From: Sclerurus mexicanus
Lineage: Eukaryota > Chordata > Aves > Passeriformes > Furnariidae
DNA: 64,000 nt
Reading direction: 5' to 3'
NCBI GenBank assembly: GCA_013396755.1
Contig: VWZF01004021.1
Coordinates: forward strand, 1,887,900-1,951,899
Under the pieces are notes generated by a model. That model had not been told where the DNA came from, searched no databases, and was given only the letters and a program-made list of their open reading frames with translations. Positions 62,090 through 64,000 of the stretch are shown here, one piece after another (position 1 is the first letter of the stretch; every line of letters starts with the position of its first letter). The position numbers and the translations under genes are program-made.

Positions 62090-62530
62090 ACTCGAGAAAG
62101 GAATCCCCGAAAGGGACCAGCGTGCCGTGGGAAAGCCGGCATTCCCGGCGGGATCGTAGGAAAGGCAGGGCACAGAAGATGGCTGCGTTGCGCGGGGCCC
62201 ACGGGCGTTATCGCGGCGTGAAGGGAGGAGGCAAAAGCGGAGCCGACACGCGAGTTGCGCGGCGAGTCCGCGGAGCGGGGCTGCGAGCGCTCCGGGGCTG
62301 CCTCTGCCGCCCGGACCCTCCGCTCGGCTCCTCCCCGGCTTCCACCGGCACGGGAGGCACAGAGCGGGACGGGATGGCCGGGAAGGAGCCGGGGAGGATC
62401 GCAGGGAGCTGCAGGAATTGCTGGAAGGTAAAGCCGCCCCCGTCCCGTCCTGCGGGCTCCGCTCCGCCCGTCCGTGGCGCTCGGAAGGCAGCTCCGCAGC
62501 CGGGCACGGAGGTTCGCGGGGATGGCGGCA
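62090..62530 (+). promoter_or_regulatory. CpG island promoter, probably of SMAD5, with candidate non-coding first exon
   Basis: A sharply bounded GC- and CpG-dense block in an AT-rich neighbourhood, without a TATA box. AAGATGGCTG at 62176-62185 matches the YY1 element that sits just downstream of start sites in TATA-less housekeeping promoters, here pointing to transcription on the + strand. A possible donor follows CTGGAAG at 62428 (GTAAAG). In other vertebrates SMAD5 is the next same-strand gene after TGFBI and has an untranslated first exon, so SMAD5 is the likely owner. No SMAD5 protein sequence occurs in the window. A 233-codon frame across the island is probably chance. Confidence 0.6.
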
Positions 62531-64000
62531 CGTTTTCCAAAAGTTGCCAGATTTTACGGAGCTTCTTGTTTGTTTTCTTTGTATTTATTTATATATATAT
62601 TTTTTAAAGAGGATTGGGGGGGAAGTTGTACTGTTCGTAATGCGAGTGGGCGATGTGGCGGGGACCTAAATATACCCCCGAGATAGCGACACCGAGGGCT
62701 ATTGTTAACTTTTGGGATTCCAATGGAATCCTGCAATGTTAAATATTTATTTAATTACGGCGGAGGGAGCAGGAATTCTGACTACGCTAATGGAGTCGGA
62801 ATAGTGCGGTGAGGGAGGGTTTTTTCTCCTCTTTCCCCCCCACACCTCCCTTTCCAAATCTAAATAGTTGTAGACAAGCACGGGCTAGAATGTGAACATT
62901 AAAGGGGGAAGAAAAAGGTTCAGCTTTGTTTTAGGAGTTATATTTCAGTCCGGTAAGCAAACGATATTGCATGTATTTTTCCATATCTTCAGCTCGCTCC
63001 AAACATAACATTCCAAAGGATAAAATCTGTTACGAAATAAAACTGACTTTGTGACAGCTGAACTTCTGCGCAGAGTCTAAAAACTATCGAAAAGCGCCTC
63101 AAGAATCCTAAATGTCATTCCCAAGATGTGGTGAATTGTAATGAGGGTTGTGAACTATTTTAGTGGCAGTGCCTTACATGGGGCCCAGCTAAGCAGCTGC
63201 AGCGTTTAGGAACTTAGTTTTTGCCCTTTGCTATGTGACATATGAAGGTGTTTAGACAATAACAATAGTCCTAATTTGTTTCAGGTTTGAAAAAATGTAA
63301 CCAAATTTGAAAATGTGTTGCCTCCCTTTTGATTTTCCTTCCTGTCTTTCCTTTCAAAACATATGTTGCGGGGCAGTGCTTAAACAGGGCAGCAAAACTC
63401 ATCAACAATAGAATAATGAATGAGAAATAACATTATTCTTACTGTATTACTATCTTGTGATTTCCTCATCTTACTGGCTTTTCCAAATACTTTCAATTTT
63501 TGTTTTAGAAAATGACCCAGTTCCCTCTTCTAACAAAGAACAAAGAAAGGAAAAAGAAACAACAAACTTCTGAGGAAATTTTGGGAAGAGAAGGCAAACA
63601 GCTTGCAACACACTGTCCAAAGCCCGCACTACACTATGCCCAAAAGCACTTTAATTTTACAATAGACATTATTTTGCTTGTGTATACAGATCTCGATGTG
63701 GGGGAGGAAATTATTAAACCCAACTATTTGGTCATGAGGGTGGAAAAAAAAAACCTGTGTCCCTAAGTGTGCCACAAAATTTAAATACAAGTTATAAAGG
63801 CCCAGCATCCTGGAACTTGGTGACTCCTCCAGAAATGCACCCAGAAGGAGAAAGTCAGGTCCTGTCAGTTCCTCCCTCAGTGCTCTGCTCTGCCATCTCT
63901 AATTGTTTTGTGTTGGGAAATCCTGAGGTGATAAAAGGGCTGTTAGAAAGTTGGCTTGGGAGTAATTAAGTGTAGGTCTAGCTATTAAAACCTGATTTGT
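62531..64000 (+). other. Probable SMAD5 intron 1 start, no coding exon
   Basis: AT-rich sequence after the CpG island, with a TATTTATTTATATATATATT stretch near 62,580. No exon of SMAD5, whose first coding segment would begin the conserved MH1 domain, is found before the window ends. Confidence 0.45.

Noticed and set aside
61906..62607. Plus-strand open frame of 233 codons across the 62-kb CpG island
   Set aside because: It starts in a TA microsatellite and owes its length to CpG-island composition. A GT donor interrupts it and no known domain appears.
1..64000. CRISPR arrays, tRNA or rRNA genes, phage or plasmid modules
   Set aside because: No regularly spaced repeats, no cloverleaf with A and B boxes, no rRNA-like sequence; the window is ordinary vertebrate chromosomal DNA.

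Overview
This window comes from a bird nuclear genome. It contains many truncated CR1-type LINEs, with 3' ends in the usual avian octamer-like tail (ATTCTATGA) in both orientations. It also has compact introns, and its one clear gene matches a vertebrate-specific gene at protein level. No bacterial, viral or organellar gene is visible.

Region 1 (1-21.5 kb) holds almost all of TGFBI (transforming growth factor beta-induced protein, also called BIGH3 or keratoepithelin) on the + strand. Sixteen coding exons, equivalent to human exons 2-17, can be placed base by base. Each is bounded by AG/GT, the phases match throughout, and the joined frame is 642 codons plus stop. It encodes a cysteine-rich EMI module, four FAS1 domains, an RGD and a short C-terminal tail. 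Exon 1 (signal peptide) is not in the window and must lie upstream of base 1. Points of note are a 39-bp tandem copy of the exon 12 donor, two stop-free introns with lengths that are multiples of three, and a CR1 only 8 nt behind the exon 5 donor. A 3'UTR with two AATAAA signals follows.

Region 2 (21.5-62 kb) is a roughly 40-kb interval with no recognisable coding exon. It contains CR1 copies, a few relics resembling old amniote interspersed repeats, and a CpG-rich block at 41.2-42.0 kb followed by an isolated TATAAATA. It also contains a near-identical 1.6-kb direct duplication (25,920-27,543 and 27,545-29,168) whose copies are separated by one ambiguous base. That duplication looks like an assembly artefact.

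Region 3 (62-64 kb) opens with a CpG island carrying a YY1-type AAGATGGC element and a possible first-exon donor. In other vertebrates SMAD5 follows TGFBI on the same strand, so this is probably the SMAD5 promoter with a non-coding first exon, but no SMAD5 coding sequence is reached. TGFBI is a TGF-beta-induced matrix protein and SMAD5 a BMP signal transducer, so the interval between them may hold shared regulatory DNA. Nothing in the sequence proves this. I found no convincing previously undescribed system; the best leads are the duplicated splice donor in TGFBI and the CpG/TATA block in the intergenic interval.
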